From: Methylocystis sp. MJC1
GTDB lineage: Bacteria; Pseudomonadota; Alphaproteobacteria; Rhizobiales; Beijerinckiaceae
Assembly: GCF_026427715.1 (NCBI RefSeq)
Contig: NZ_CP107559.1
Coordinates: 124,001-188,000, forward strand
Length of the DNA stretch: 64,000 nt
Direction of reading: 5' to 3'
Shown here: positions 16,066-26,687 of the stretch, one piece after another
Position numbering within the stretch: position 1 is the first letter of the stretch
How the letters are laid out: every line of letters begins with the position of its first letter
Made by a program: the position numbers and the translations under genes
Notes under the pieces: model-generated
The model's input: the letters and a program-made list of their open reading frames with translations, nothing else
Told to the model about the DNA's origin: nothing
The model's database searches: none

Positions 16066-17775
16066 ATGACCGCAATTGGACTGGCGCAGATCGCCATCGT
16101 CCTTGTCGCCGTGATTGCCGCGGCCTTGCCGCTCGGCGCCTATATCGCCCGCGTCATGGGCGGGGAGCACACGGCGCTCACGCTCGCGCTCGCGCCGATC
16201 GAGCGCGGCTTCTATAAATTATCCGGCGTCGATCCTGCGCGCGAGCAAAATTGGCTTGCCTATGCGATGGCGATGCTCGCCTTCAGCATCGTCGGTTTGC
16301 TGTCGCTCTATGCATTGCAGCGGCTGCAAGGCATTTTGCCCCTTAATCCGCAAGGCTTCGCCGGCGTGCCCGCCGACCTCGCCTTCAATACCTCGGTCAG
16401 CTTCGTCACCAATACGAACTGGCAGAATTACGCCGGCGAGACGACCATGAGCCATCTGACTCAGATGCTCGGCCTCACCGTTCATAATTTCGTCTCCGCC
16501 GCGACAGGACTTGCGATGGCCTTTGCGCTGGTGCGCGGCTTCGCGCGCAGCGAATCTTCGACGCTCGGCAATTTCTGGGTCGATCTGACGCGCGCGACGC
16601 TTTACGTGCTGCTGCCCATGTCGATCGTCCTGGCGCTCGCTTTTGTCGCGCTCGGCGTTCCGCAGACGATTGCGGCCTCCACCCAAGCGACGACGCTCGA
16701 AGGCATTGATCAGGTGATCGCGCTCGGGCCTGTCGCCAGCCAGGAGGCGATCAAGGAGCTCGGCACGAATGGCGGCGGCTTCTTCAACGCCAACTCCGCG
16801 CATCCCTTCGAAAACCCCAACGCGCTTTCCAATATGCTGGAGATATGGGCGCTTCTCGTTATTCCCTTCGCGTCGGTCGTCGCCTTTGGGCGCGCGGTTC
16901 TCGACGCCCGCCAGGGGCGCGCCGTCGCGACGGCGATGGGGATCGTGCTGCTCTTTGGCGCGCTTTTCGTGTATTGGGCGGAAGCGGCGGGCAATCCGCT
17001 TCTGACGGACATCGGCGTCGATCCTTCGCCCGGCAATATGGAAGGCAAGGAAGTCCGCCTCGGCGTCGCAACCACCGCCCTTTTCGCCGCCGCGACGACC
17101 GGAACAAGCTGCGGCGCGGTCAACGCCATGCACGACTCTTTTACCCCTCTCGGCGGTCTGCTGCCCATGTTCAACATGCTGATGGGCAGCATTGCGCCGG
17201 GCGGGGTCGGGGCGGGGCTTTACGGTTTCCTCATGCTGGCGGTCATCGCCGTCTTCGTGGCCGGTCTGATGGTCGGGCGCACGCCGGAATATCTCGGCAA
17301 GAAGATCGAAACGCGCGAGATGAAGCTCGCCATGCTTGCGGTGCTGATCTACCCGCTGACCGTTCTGGGCTTCACCGCCGCGTCCGTCATGCTCCAGGCA
17401 GGCCTCGCCAGCATGAACAACGCCGGGCCGCACGGATTGTCCGAGGTTCTCTACGCCTTCGCCTCGGCGAACGACAACAATGGCTCCGCCTTCGCGGGTC
17501 TCTCAGGCAACACGCTTTGGTATAACACCACGCTCGGCGTGGCGATGTTCGTCGGCCGCTTCCTCTTCGTCATTCCGCTGCTCGCGATGGCGGGCTCCTT
17601 TGCGGCGAAGAAGAAGGCTGCGGCCTCGGTCGGCACATTCCCGACACACGGCCCGCTGTTCATCGGCCTGCTGCTCGGCGTGATCGTCATCCTCTACCTG
17701 CTGCAATATTTCCCGGCGCTGGCGCTCGGCCCGATCGTCGAGCACTTGCTCATGACCGCCGGCAAAACCTTCTGA
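16066..17775 (+). CDS. kdpA: KdpA, K+-translocating subunit
   Basis: A 569-residue polytopic membrane protein with about ten helices, homologous to SKT-type potassium channels, and the part of KdpFABC that binds and moves K+. Filter-like repeats are visible: [54 protein letters not shown] and [14 protein letters not shown]. The ATG at 16066 fits the conserved start and follows GAGGGAGG; a GTG at 16057 would add three residues. kdpB starts 14 bases after the stop. Confidence 0.96.
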   Translation: MTAIGLAQIAIVLVAVIAAALPLGAYIARVMGGEHTALTLALAPIERGFYKLSGVDPAREQNWLAYAMAMLAFSIVGLLSLYALQRLQGILPLNPQGFAGVPADLAFNTSVSFVTNTNWQNYAGETTMSHLTQMLGLTVHNFVSAATGLAMAFALVRGFARSESSTLGNFWVDLTRATLYVLLPMSIVLALAFVALGVPQTIAASTQATTLEGIDQVIALGPVASQEAIKELGTNGGGFFNANSAHPFENPNALSNMLEIWALLVIPFASVVAFGRAVLDARQGRAVATAMGIVLLFGALFVYWAEAAGNPLLTDIGVDPSPGNMEGKEVRLGVATTALFAAATTGTSCGAVNAMHDSFTPLGGLLPMFNMLMGSIAPGGVGAGLYGFLMLAVIAVFVAGLMVGRTPEYLGKKIETREMKLAMLAVLIYPLTVLGFTAASVMLQAGLASMNNAGPHGLSEVLYAFASANDNNGSAFAGLSGNTLWYNTTLGVAMFVGRFLFVIPLLAMAGSFAAKKKAAASVGTFPTHGPLFIGLLLGVIVILYLLQYFPALALGPIVEHLLMTAGKTF

Positions 17776-17788
17776 TTGGAGCACGCTC

Positions 17789-19897
17789 ATGTCCTCGAAA
17801 GTCGCCGCTCCCGGCTTGTTCGACGCCGCGATCATCAAACGCGCCAGCATCGACGCCTTCAAGAAGCTCGATCCACGCCTGCTGGCGCGCAATCCGGTTA
17901 TCTTCGTCACGGAAATGGTTTCCGCGCTGGTCACGGGCTTTTTTGTGCGAGACCTCATCGCCCAAAATGGCCAGGCCTTCTTCTCGGGCCAGATCGCAGC
18001 CTGGCTCTGGTTTACCGTGCTGTTCGCCAATTTTGCCGAGGCGGTGGCGGAAGGGCGCGGCAAGGCGCAGGCCGACGCGCTGCGCAAGACCCGTAGCGAC
18101 ACGCAGGCCAAGCGACTCATAGACCCCTACGGCGAAGCCGGCATGAAAGAGGTCTATCAGGGCGTCTCGGCGCTCGAGCTGCGCGTCGGCGATGTCGTGC
18201 TCGTCGAGCCGGGCGATCTCATTCCCGGCGACGGCGAGGTGATCGAAGGCGTCGCCTCTGTCAACGAGTCCGCCATCACCGGCGAGTCTGCTCCGGTCAT
18301 CCGCGAGGCCGGCGGCGACCGTTCCGCCGTCACGGGCGGCACGACTGTCTTGTCCGATTGGATCAAGGTCAAAATCACCGCCGCGCCCGGCTCGACTTTC
18401 ATCGACCGCATGATCGCGCTCGTCGAGGGCGCGCAGCGACAGAAGACGCCCAACGAGCTGGCCCTCTCCATTCTGCTGTCCGGCCTGACGATCGTCTTTC
18501 TCATCGTCTGCGTGACGCTGTGGCCGCTTGCAGTCTATTCGGGCGCTTATCTCTCCATCACCGTGCTCATTGCGCTGCTCGTCTGCCTGATTCCGACGAC
18601 GATCGGCGGGCTGCTGTCGGCGATCGGCATCGCCGGCATGGACCGGCTCATCCGTTTCAATGTCGTCGCCACCTCGGGACGCGCGGTGGAAGCGGCGGGC
18701 GACGTCGATACGCTGTTGCTCGACAAGACCGGCACGATCACTTTCGGCAACCGCATGGCCGACGAATTCGTGCCGGTTGGCGGCGTCTCGGAGCATAGGC
18801 TTGCCGAAGCGGTGCTGCTGGCGTCGCTCGCCGACGAGACGCCGGAGGGCCGTTCGATCGTCGCGCTGGCGACGAGCCGTTACGGTCTCGAGGCCCCGAC
18901 GCTCGGCGCCGAGGCGACGATCGTTCCCTTTTCGGCGCATACGCGCATTTCGGGCGTCGATCTTCCTGGCCGGTCGCTGCGCAAGGGCGCCGTCGACGCG
19001 GTGCTCGCCCAGGCGACGCCTGCGGTCTCCGAGTGGAACGGGGTCGGGACGACAACGCTTTCTCCCGGCGTGGTTGATCGCTCGCGTGTCGAATTCGATC
19101 AGGCGGTCGAGCGCATTTCGCGCGCTGGCGGAACGCCGCTGGCGGTGTCGGAGAACGGCCGGCTGCTCGGCGTCGTGCATCTGAAAGACATCATCAAGCC
19201 CGACATAAAAGCGCGTTTTGCAGCCCTGCGCGCCATGGGGATCAAGACGGTCATGGTGACCGGCGACAATCCCATCACCGCGGCGGCGATCGCGGGGGAG
19301 GCGGGCGTTGACGACTTCATCGCCCAGGCGAAACCCGAGGACAAGCTTGCCTATATCCGAAGGGAGCAGCAGGGCGGGCGCCTCATCGCCATGTGCGGCG
19401 ACGGCACGAATGACGCGCCGGCGCTGGCGCAGGCGGATGTCGGCGTCGCCATGCAGACCGGCACGCAGGCCGCGCGCGAGGCCGGCAATATGGTGGACCT
19501 CGACAGCGATCCGACGAAGCTTATCGAGATCGTGCAGATCGGCAAGCAGCTTCTGATGACGCGCGGCTCGCTGACGACCTTCTCCATCGCCAATGACGTC
19601 GCGAAATATTTCGCGATCATTCCGGCGCTTTTCGTCGCCGCCTATCCCCAGCTCGAGACGCTCAATGTCATGAAGCTGGCGTCACCCCAATCCGCGATCC
19701 TTTCGGCAGTCATCTTCAACGCGCTCATCATCATCGCGCTCATCCCGCTCGCTTTGACGGGCGTCGAATATCGCCCTGTCGGCGCCGCCGCGCTGCTGCG
19801 TCGCAATCTGCTGATTTACGGACTTGGCGGGATCATCGTCCCCTTCGTGGGGATCAAGGCGATCGACCTCGTCGTCTCTCTTCTTCATCTCGCTTGA
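17789..19897 (+). CDS. kdpB: KdpB, P-type ATPase subunit
   Basis: A 702-residue P-type ATPase that supplies energy to KdpA by ATP hydrolysis. The actuator motif [10 protein letters not shown], the phosphorylation motif DKTGTITFG (Asp near 312), the nucleotide-binding KGAVDAV region and the hinge [20 protein letters not shown] are all present. The length is close to the family norm of about 680-700. Hydrophobic segments flank the catalytic part as expected. TTGGAGCAC precedes the ATG. Confidence 0.97.
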   Translation: MSSKVAAPGLFDAAIIKRASIDAFKKLDPRLLARNPVIFVTEMVSALVTGFFVRDLIAQNGQAFFSGQIAAWLWFTVLFANFAEAVAEGRGKAQADALRKTRSDTQAKRLIDPYGEAGMKEVYQGVSALELRVGDVVLVEPGDLIPGDGEVIEGVASVNESAITGESAPVIREAGGDRSAVTGGTTVLSDWIKVKITAAPGSTFIDRMIALVEGAQRQKTPNELALSILLSGLTIVFLIVCVTLWPLAVYSGAYLSITVLIALLVCLIPTTIGGLLSAIGIAGMDRLIRFNVVATSGRAVEAAGDVDTLLLDKTGTITFGNRMADEFVPVGGVSEHRLAEAVLLASLADETPEGRSIVALATSRYGLEAPTLGAEATIVPFSAHTRISGVDLPGRSLRKGAVDAVLAQATPAVSEWNGVGTTTLSPGVVDRSRVEFDQAVERISRAGGTPLAVSENGRLLGVVHLKDIIKPDIKARFAALRAMGIKTVMVTGDNPITAAAIAGEAGVDDFIAQAKPEDKLAYIRREQQGGRLIAMCGDGTNDAPALAQADVGVAMQTGTQAAREAGNMVDLDSDPTKLIEIVQIGKQLLMTRGSLTTFSIANDVAKYFAIIPALFVAAYPQLETLNVMKLASPQSAILSAVIFNALIIIALIPLALTGVEYRPVGAAALLRRNLLIYGLGGIIVPFVGIKAIDLVVSLLHLA

Positions 19898-19907
19898 GGA
19901 GGCAAGA

Positions 19908-20507
19908 ATGCTTTCCCAACTTCGCCCCGCAATTGTCATGATGGCGCTGTTTACCGCCCTCACAGGCGTCCTCTATCCGCTCGCCATCACTGGCGTCTCT
20001 CAGCTCGTCCTCGCCGAGCGGGCCAATGGCAGCATGATTGAGCGCGACGGCGTGATCGTGGGATCGTCGCTCATCGGCCAGAACTTCACGTCCGAGCGCT
20101 ATTTCCACGGGCGCCCCTCGGCGACCGTCGGCTATGATCCCTCCGACGCCAGCAAGACCGTGGACGCGCCTTACAATGCCGCGAACTCTTCCGGCTCCAA
20201 TCTCGGGCCGACATCGAAGAAGCTCGTCGACCGCGTCAATGCGGCAATCGAGTCTGAATTTGGGGCGGGACGTATCGATGTCGTCGCAGCGGACACTGTG
20301 ACGACCTCGGGGTCGGGCCTCGATCCCCATATCTCGCCGCAATTCGCGCTGGCTCAGATACCCGCCCTCGCCAAGGCGCGTGGGCTCGGCGAAGATCGGA
20401 TGCGCCTCCTCGTGGAAGAGCATACCGAAGGGCGGCTCATGGGCGTGATCGGCGAACCGCGCGTTAACGTCCTCCTGCTCAACATTGCCCTCGACGCGCT
20501 AAAATAG
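19908..20507 (+). CDS. kdpC: KdpC, assembly subunit
   Basis: A 199-residue protein with one N-terminal membrane helix (residues 7-30) and a periplasmic domain. Family stretches are QNFTSERYFHGRPSA, SGSGLDPHISPQFA and the ending VNVLLLNIALD. It stabilises the KdpAB complex. The ATG at 19908 follows TTGAGGAGGC and lies ten bases after the kdpB stop. Confidence 0.96.
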   Translation: MLSQLRPAIVMMALFTALTGVLYPLAITGVSQLVLAERANGSMIERDGVIVGSSLIGQNFTSERYFHGRPSATVGYDPSDASKTVDAPYNAANSSGSNLGPTSKKLVDRVNAAIESEFGAGRIDVVAADTVTTSGSGLDPHISPQFALAQIPALAKARGLGEDRMRLLVEEHTEGRLMGVIGEPRVNVLLLNIALDALK

Positions 20508-20534
20508 ACGGAGAGCAGGCGGAGCTAAGAAGCC

Positions 20535-23234
20535 TTGTCGCGGGACGAGTTCGATCGCCGCCCTGACCCCGACGCTCTCCTCGCCTTGAGCGAGAAGGAG
20601 GGGCAGGGCAAGCTGCGCGTCTTCCTTGGCGCGGCGCCGGGCGTTGGCAAAACCTACGCCATGCTCTTGCGCGCCCGCGCGGCAAAGGCCGACGGTCTGG
20701 ATATTGTGGTCGGCCTTGTCGAAACGCATGGCCGCGCCGAGACGCAAGCGCTGCTGGAGGGGCTCGACGTCCTGCCGCGTCGGCGCAGCGAGTATAAAGG
20801 GCGCGCGATCGATGAATTCGACATCGACGCCGCCCTCGCGCGCAAGCCCCAGCTCATCGTCGTCGACGAGCTCGCCCATACCAACGCCCCCAGTAGCCGG
20901 CATCCGAAACGATGGCAGGACGTCGAGGAGTTGCTTCAGGCGGGAATCGACGTCTGGACAGCGATGAATGTCCAGCACCTCGAGAGTCTTGCCGATGTTG
21001 TCACACGCATCACAAGCGTGGCCGTTCGGGAGACGGTGCCCGACCGTCTGTTGCAGGACGCCAACGACGTCATTCTGGTCGACATCACGCCGGACGAGCT
21101 TCTCCAACGCCTGAAAGAGGGGAAGGTCTATGTTCCCGAGACAGCCAGGCGGGCGACGCAGAACTTCTTTACGCCGCGAAATCTGACCGCTCTGCGCGAG
21201 CTTGCCCTTAGGCGAACGGCCGAGCGCGTCGACGATCAGATGGTCGATTTTCTGCGCCAGGGCGCGATCGAAGGGCCCTGGGCGACGTCGGAGCGCCTTC
21301 TGGTTTGCGTCGGACACGACAGGACGTCGCTCGCCGTCGTGCGCGCCGGCGCACGCCTCGCCACTGGCCTCAACGCCCCGTGGATCGCGCTTTATGTCCA
21401 AGTTGCAGGCCAGGAGGAGCGGTCCGCTGAGACCGTGCGGAATATCGACGCCGCTCTACGGTTGGCCGAGCGGCTCGGAGCGCAGGTCGAACGCCTATCC
21501 GGCGACGATCTCGCGGCGGAAGTTCTCAAATACGCGCGCCGCGAGAACATCACTCAGATTGTTCTCGGCCGCTCGCGCGCCGGGCGCCTGACGCGACTCC
21601 TGGGACGATCTTTCACCGAGGAAATTGTCCGGCGATCGAAAGACATTGCTGTCCATGTGGTGGTGGACGATATCGGAACGACCGCGCCTCGGCCCCGTCG
21701 ATGGCGATTGGCGACTATTTCTGAGGCAGGGGTTTCGGTGCTGGGGGCTATTGGCGCAGTCTCGCTCACCGTCGCTTTTGGCTATTTGCTCGATTACTGG
21801 CTACATCCGCCCAATCTGTCCGTCGTCTTCCTTCTGCCTGTCGTCCTGTGCGCCGCCCAATTCGGGCTCATTTCCGCGATCGCGGCCGCCATCCTATCGT
21901 TTCTCGCCTGCGACTTCTTTTTCATCGAACCGCGATATGTGTTCACCATTTCCGAGCCTCAGGAATTTTTGGCTTTGGTCGTCTCCCTGGTCGTTGCGGT
22001 GATCACCGGCACGCTGGCGAGCAAGATGCGCGACCAGGCCCAGAAGATGAGGCGACGGGCTCAGGGGGCGCAGGCGCTCTTCGAATATTCCCGCAAACTC
22101 TCCGCCGCCAAGGACCTCGACGAAGTCCTCTGGGCCGCCACGATGCAAATCCAGAAGGCCCTGAACGCGCCATGCGTCGTCATGATGATGCCCAACGACG
22201 GCGCACTGCGGCTCGGCGCCGCCTGGCCGCCTTTGGACCAGCTCGACGCCGGCGAAGCCGCCGCGGCGCGCTGGGCGCTCGAAAAGGGAGAAGCCGCCGG
22301 GTGGCGGACAGGAACGCTCCCAAGCGTCCGGTTCCAATTCCGCCCGCTTGCGACGGCGCGCGGCGTGCTGGCCGTTTGCGGCGTCGAGCCCCGACATCCG
22401 AGCGAACCCTTTTCCGCCGAGGAGGAAAGCGCCCTGACATCGTTGATCGAGCAGTCATGCGTCGCGATCGACCGGTCGATGCTGGTCGGCGAGTCGATCC
22501 GGGCGGCGGCGCTGGAGGAGAATGAAAAGCTGCGCACGACGCTGCTCGCCTCTCTCTCTCACGATTTGCGCACGCCCCTCACCTCCATCACCGGGGCGGT
22601 GACTAGCCTGCGACAGTTGGGCGAAAAACTGCCGGAGGCCGATCGCGACGATCTCTTGTTGTCGATCGAAGAAGAAGCAGGGCGGCTCAACCGCTTCATC
22701 GCCAATCTGCTGGATATGTCCCGCATCGAATCGGGCGCGCTCTCGCCGCGTCGCGATCTTGTCGACGCCGCGGATGTCATCCGGCGAGTGGTCGAAAGAT
22801 GCAAAAAATCGTTTCCAACCCAGAAAATCGGGATCAGCGTCGCCTCCGATCTCCCGCCGATCCGCGGCGACGCCAATCTGCTCGAACAGGTTCTGTTCAA
22901 CCTCGTCGACAACGCGCATAAATATGGCGGAGAGACCGGCGCGATCATTCATGCGCGTCGTGAAAACGAAGATGTCGTCGTCACGGTGACGGACGAGGGG
23001 CCTGGCGTGAAGCCCGCCGATTTGGAGCGCATTTTCGAGAAATTCTATCGAAGCGGCCGCGTCGATGGGCGCAAAGCGGGCACGGGTCTCGGCCTGTCGA
23101 TATGTCGCGGTTTGGTGAGCGCAATGGGAGGGACCATTGTCGCTCAGAGCCCTGCGATCCGGCGAAAAGGAACGCGGATCGTTATGCGTTTCCCGGCGGC
23201 GTTACAGCCCGAACGGCAGGAAATCGTCGCATGA
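20535..23234 (+). CDS. kdpD: KdpD, osmosensitive K+ sensor kinase
   Basis: An 899-residue sensor kinase. Domains in order are the KdpD N-terminal nucleotide-binding domain with Walker A GAAPGVGKTY (about residues 33-42) and VVDELAHTNAPSSRH; a universal-stress-like domain (about 250-370); four membrane helices (about 400-510); a GAF-like region; and the histidine kinase core with SLSHDLRTPLTSITG (His near 676), an N box (LVDNAHKYGG) and GTGLGLSICRG. It starts at a TTG preceded by GGAG; no better ATG gives the conserved N terminus. It overlaps kdpE by ATGA, so the two are translationally coupled. Confidence 0.95.
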   Translation: MSRDEFDRRPDPDALLALSEKEGQGKLRVFLGAAPGVGKTYAMLLRARAAKADGLDIVVGLVETHGRAETQALLEGLDVLPRRRSEYKGRAIDEFDIDAALARKPQLIVVDELAHTNAPSSRHPKRWQDVEELLQAGIDVWTAMNVQHLESLADVVTRITSVAVRETVPDRLLQDANDVILVDITPDELLQRLKEGKVYVPETARRATQNFFTPRNLTALRELALRRTAERVDDQMVDFLRQGAIEGPWATSERLLVCVGHDRTSLAVVRAGARLATGLNAPWIALYVQVAGQEERSAETVRNIDAALRLAERLGAQVERLSGDDLAAEVLKYARRENITQIVLGRSRAGRLTRLLGRSFTEEIVRRSKDIAVHVVVDDIGTTAPRPRRWRLATISEAGVSVLGAIGAVSLTVAFGYLLDYWLHPPNLSVVFLLPVVLCAAQFGLISAIAAAILSFLACDFFFIEPRYVFTISEPQEFLALVVSLVVAVITGTLASKMRDQAQKMRRRAQGAQALFEYSRKLSAAKDLDEVLWAATMQIQKALNAPCVVMMMPNDGALRLGAAWPPLDQLDAGEAAAARWALEKGEAAGWRTGTLPSVRFQFRPLATARGVLAVCGVEPRHPSEPFSAEEESALTSLIEQSCVAIDRSMLVGESIRAAALEENEKLRTTLLASLSHDLRTPLTSITGAVTSLRQLGEKLPEADRDDLLLSIEEEAGRLNRFIANLLDMSRIESGALSPRRDLVDAADVIRRVVERCKKSFPTQKIGISVASDLPPIRGDANLLEQVLFNLVDNAHKYGGETGAIIHARRENEDVVVTVTDEGPGVKPADLERIFEKFYRSGRVDGRKAGTGLGLSICRGLVSAMGGTIVAQSPAIRRKGTRIVMRFPAALQPERQEIVA

Positions 23235-23920
23235 ACAAGCTGCGCGTCCTCATTGTGGATGACGAGCCGCAGATCAGGCGGGTCTTGAGACCCTCCCTGA
23301 TCGCGAGCGGCTACGAGGTGCGGGAAGCGGCGAACGGCGATGAAGCGCTGTCGCAAGTTTCCGAAAGCATGCCGGACCTTGTGATTCTGGACCTCGGCCT
23401 TCCGGACATGGACGGCAAGGAGGCGCTACGCAAGCTGCGGCTCATGACGACGAAAACGCCTGTCATTATTCTTTCGGCCCGCGAGCGGGAATCCGAAAAG
23501 ATCGCGGCGCTCGATCTCGGCGCGAATGATTATGTCGAAAAGCCTTTCGCCATGGGCGAGCTCCTTGCGCGCATGCGCGCGGCGCTCCGCCTTGCGCGTG
23601 GCGTGGACGCGGAACCAGCGATCGTTACCGCTGGCGCCTTATGGGTGGATATTCCCAAGCGGCTCGTGGCCAAGAACGGGCAAACCTTGCGTCTAACACC
23701 AAAGGAATTCGACCTTTTGACGATTCTCGCACGTAACGCCGGGCGGCCGCTCACGCATCGGGAGATACTCCGCGCCGTGTGGGGGGCGTCGCATCAGGAC
23801 GATGTGCAATATCTCCGCGTCTTCGTCGGCCAACTACGGGCCAAAATAGAGGACGATCCCGCGACGCCTCGGATTGTTCTTACCGAGACGGGGATAGGCT
23901 ATCGCTTCATCGCTGATTAG
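23231..23920 (+). CDS. kdpE: KdpE, response regulator
   Basis: A 229-residue OmpR-type regulator. The receiver domain has the acidic pair in LIVDDEPQ, the phospho-accepting Asp54 (VILDLGLPDMDG) and Lys in DYVEKPF. The C-terminal winged helix reads LTPKEFDLLTILARNAG and VFVGQLRAKIEDDP. It activates kdp in response to low K+ or osmotic stress with KdpD. The ATG at 23231 overlaps the kdpD stop. It is the last gene of the operon and convergent with nasA. Confidence 0.96.
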   Translation: MNKLRVLIVDDEPQIRRVLRPSLIASGYEVREAANGDEALSQVSESMPDLVILDLGLPDMDGKEALRKLRLMTTKTPVIILSARERESEKIAALDLGANDYVEKPFAMGELLARMRAALRLARGVDAEPAIVTAGALWVDIPKRLVAKNGQTLRLTPKEFDLLTILARNAGRPLTHREILRAVWGASHQDDVQYLRVFVGQLRAKIEDDPATPRIVLTETGIGYRFIAD

Positions 23921-23990
23921 CGAGGGTGGTCCGAATGTTCCAGTTCGGTGGCGCTACTGCACGAGCCGGCTCTGGGGCGCTCCGAGTTCT

Positions 23991-26687
23991 TCATTTCCGC
24001 GCCGAGGCGATCAACCGCGCGATTTCTGGCAAGCAGGAGCCGCAATTCGTGCCAGCGCCGAGCTTTGAGCCGATCTCGCCTGTGGTCCGGCATCCGTCCT
24101 TGGCCGCGGAGTCGATGCGCGCTGCGCCGACTCCAAAGCACGCACAAACGATCGGACCTTCCAAATCCTCGCCGACACGCGACGAGAGAAGTGCGAGTCG
24201 TTGGCGTCCCTCAACTCTTTCGTGAGCGAATATATCGATCGCCGCATCCCAGCAAGGCGATTCCGTTCCCGCATGAAGCACAAAAATTGGCTTGTTTTCC
24301 ACAAAGGCGGCCGCACGAAAAAGCCCGCGCGCGGGATCGGCGCATTCGACAACGTCATGCGTAGCTTCGCGATGCAGGAGCGGAAGCCATTCATGCGCCC
24401 GTAGATCGCTAGCCAAACGATAGGCAAAACCGCCGTCGATCGTAATCCGGCTCCACCAGAAATCTTCTGGCAACGCAATTGTCCGTCGGACGAGGAGGAA
24501 GCCTTCGGCGGCGAAATTATGAGGGGTGACGTCGGCGGGCGTCGCCTTCATTTCGGGCTGGCCGGAAACGGGATCGGCGAAGGGCGCGACGAGGGCCCCG
24601 ATGCGCGCCCGCGCGGCGGTCTCGTTGGTCCAGTGAATGGGCGCGAAGATGCTCCCCTCCGGCTGGCGATCCGTCACGACGACGCGAAGCGCGCAGGCGC
24701 CATACGCAGTTGAGACGCGCGCGAATCCTCCATCCGCGAGGCCACAGATCGCCGCGTCTTGCGGGTTGATCTCGACGAAGGGCTCCGATAGATGGCGGGC
24801 AAGACGCGGGCTTGCGCCCGTGCGGGTCATCGTATGCCACTGGTCGCGAATGCGGCCCGTATTCAGACGCAACGGATAATCTCGTGAAATCGCGGTCGCG
24901 AGTGCCGGCGGCGCCGGCGCGACGAAGGCGGCGCGCCCATTTTCTCGAAAGAACCCGCCCTCCGCGAAGAGGCGCTTGGTTCCTACCGCTGCGCCAGCGC
25001 GAAAAGGCCAATGTGTGGGCTCCAGCGCGTCATAGGCTTCATCGCTCAGCGTCGCCAGCCCGCCGATATCGAAATCGCGCTTTCCGTCATTCTCGAAGGC
25101 TGAAAGCGCCGCATGTTCTCGGAAAACCTCGGCGGCGGACCGGAAGTCGAAACCCGAAAAACCCATTGTTTTGGCGAAATCGCAGAACACGCGCCAATCC
25201 GCCCGCGCTTCTCCCGGCGCCGGGAGAAAGGCGCGTTGGCGGGAAATGCGGCGTTCGGAGTTGGTAACTGTGCCGTTCTTTTCGCCCCAGGCCTGCGCAG
25301 GCAGAAGAATATGCGCGCCGCTATTGATGGTGTCGTTGGACAGCACATTGTCGGAGACGACGAAAAGTTCGAGCCTCTCCATCGCGGCGCGCGCCGCATC
25401 CGCATCCGGCATGGAGGCGGCTGGATTGGTGCCCACCACCCAAAGCGCTTTGATCTCTCCCTTGGCGATGGCGTCGAACATGTCGACCGCCTTGAGCCCC
25501 TCATGCTCCGCCATGCGCGGCGCGTTCCAGAAGCGGCGCACACGGTCGATGTTTTTGGGCTCGAAACCCATATGCGCCGCGAGGCTGTTTGCGAGGCCGC
25601 CGACCTCGCGCCCGCCCATGGCGTTTGGCTGACCGGTGAGCGAAAAAGGCCCGGCCCCGATTTTTCCGATGCGACCGGTTGCAAGATGGCAATTGAGGAT
25701 CGCATTGACCTTGTCCGAGCCCTGCGCGGATTGGTTTACGCCTTGTGAAAAGAGGGTGACGGTCCGCTCCATGCACGCGAACATGTCGAAAAAACAAGTG
25801 ACATCGCTTTCGCCGAGGCCGGTGATCGCCGCCGTTTCCGCCGCGGTCGCCGTGAGGCGGAAGGCGTTGGCGAGAGCCGTGTCAAAACCCTCGGTGTATT
25901 TTTCGATGTAATCGCAGTCGATCGCGCCAGCGCGGGCGAGATGTGCGAGCAAGCCGGAAAAGAGAGCCTGATCCGACCCTGGCGATATTTGCAGGAAGAG
26001 ATCGGCGTTCTCCGCGGTCGCCGTGCGACGCGTGTCGATGACGACCAGTCGCGCGCCGCGCTCCTCTTTGTTGCGCATGATGCGCCGGAAGACGATGGGG
26101 TGGCACCAGGCGGCGTTGGAGCCGACAAGAACAATGAGATCTGCTTCGTCCAGATCCTCGTAACAACCCGGCACTGTATCGGTTCCGAAGGCGCGCTTGT
26201 GACCTGCGACGGTCGAGGCCATACAGAGACGCGAATTGGTGTCCACGTTGGCCGAGCCAAGGAAGCCCTTCATCAGCTTGTTGGCGACGTAATAATCTTC
26301 GGTCAGCAATTGCCCCGAGAGATAGAACGCGACCGCGTCCGGGCCGTGACGCTCGATAACGCGCGTAAAACCCCGAGCGGCTTCTGTCAGCGCGTCGTCC
26401 CACGAGATGCGCGCGAAACCACGTTCCCTGCGACGCATCGGATAAAGCAATCGTCCGTCGAGGGCCAATGTCTCGCCCAAAGCCGACCCTTTGGAGCAGA
26501 GCCTTCCGAAATTCGCCGGATGCGCCGGGTCGCCCGAAATAGTCGCACCTGCGCCATCTTGCGCGGCCAGCACGCCGCAGCCGACGCCGCAATACGGACA
26601 GGTCGTGCGCGTCGCAGTGGGCGCGGCGCGACTGGTTTCCAACGCACAGCAGGCGGTGGACGACGGCATCGTCTCGGCGTCGAGCAT
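23991..26687 (-). CDS. nasA: Assimilatory nitrate reductase, catalytic subunit
   Basis: An 898-residue cytoplasmic molybdopterin enzyme that reduces nitrate to nitrite. The N-terminal [4Fe-4S] site uses Cys30, 33, 37 and 64 (CPYCGVGC...CSKG). Cys155 in TNSRLCMAST is the likely Mo ligand. The molybdopterin-binding segments (VVGTNPAASMPDADAA, LNTGRIRDQWHTMTRTG) are present. A C-terminal BFD-like [2Fe-2S] domain with CACFGVG and TNCGSCLPE marks the assimilatory NasA/NasC type. The ATG at 26687 overlaps the stop of the upstream flavoprotein gene (TGATG), replacing a much longer spurious frame. It is the last gene of the nrt-nas operon. Confidence 0.95.
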   Translation of the reverse strand: MLDAETMPSSTACCALETSRAAPTATRTTCPYCGVGCGVLAAQDGAGATISGDPAHPANFGRLCSKGSALGETLALDGRLLYPMRRRERGFARISWDDALTEAARGFTRVIERHGPDAVAFYLSGQLLTEDYYVANKLMKGFLGSANVDTNSRLCMASTVAGHKRAFGTDTVPGCYEDLDEADLIVLVGSNAAWCHPIVFRRIMRNKEERGARLVVIDTRRTATAENADLFLQISPGSDQALFSGLLAHLARAGAIDCDYIEKYTEGFDTALANAFRLTATAAETAAITGLGESDVTCFFDMFACMERTVTLFSQGVNQSAQGSDKVNAILNCHLATGRIGKIGAGPFSLTGQPNAMGGREVGGLANSLAAHMGFEPKNIDRVRRFWNAPRMAEHEGLKAVDMFDAIAKGEIKALWVVGTNPAASMPDADAARAAMERLELFVVSDNVLSNDTINSGAHILLPAQAWGEKNGTVTNSERRISRQRAFLPAPGEARADWRVFCDFAKTMGFSGFDFRSAAEVFREHAALSAFENDGKRDFDIGGLATLSDEAYDALEPTHWPFRAGAAVGTKRLFAEGGFFRENGRAAFVAPAPPALATAISRDYPLRLNTGRIRDQWHTMTRTGASPRLARHLSEPFVEINPQDAAICGLADGGFARVSTAYGACALRVVVTDRQPEGSIFAPIHWTNETAARARIGALVAPFADPVSGQPEMKATPADVTPHNFAAEGFLLVRRTIALPEDFWWSRITIDGGFAYRLASDLRAHEWLPLLHREATHDVVECADPARGLFRAAAFVENKPIFVLHAGTESPCWDAAIDIFAHERVEGRQRLALLSSRVGEDLEGPIVCACFGVGAARIDSAAKDGCRTTGEIGSKLGAGTNCGSCLPEIARLIASARK

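Noticed and set aside
17750..19180. 476-codon minus-strand ORF over kdpB
   Set aside because: It is antisense to the fully conserved kdpB; its composition (many Arg, Asp, His) is that of a shadow frame.
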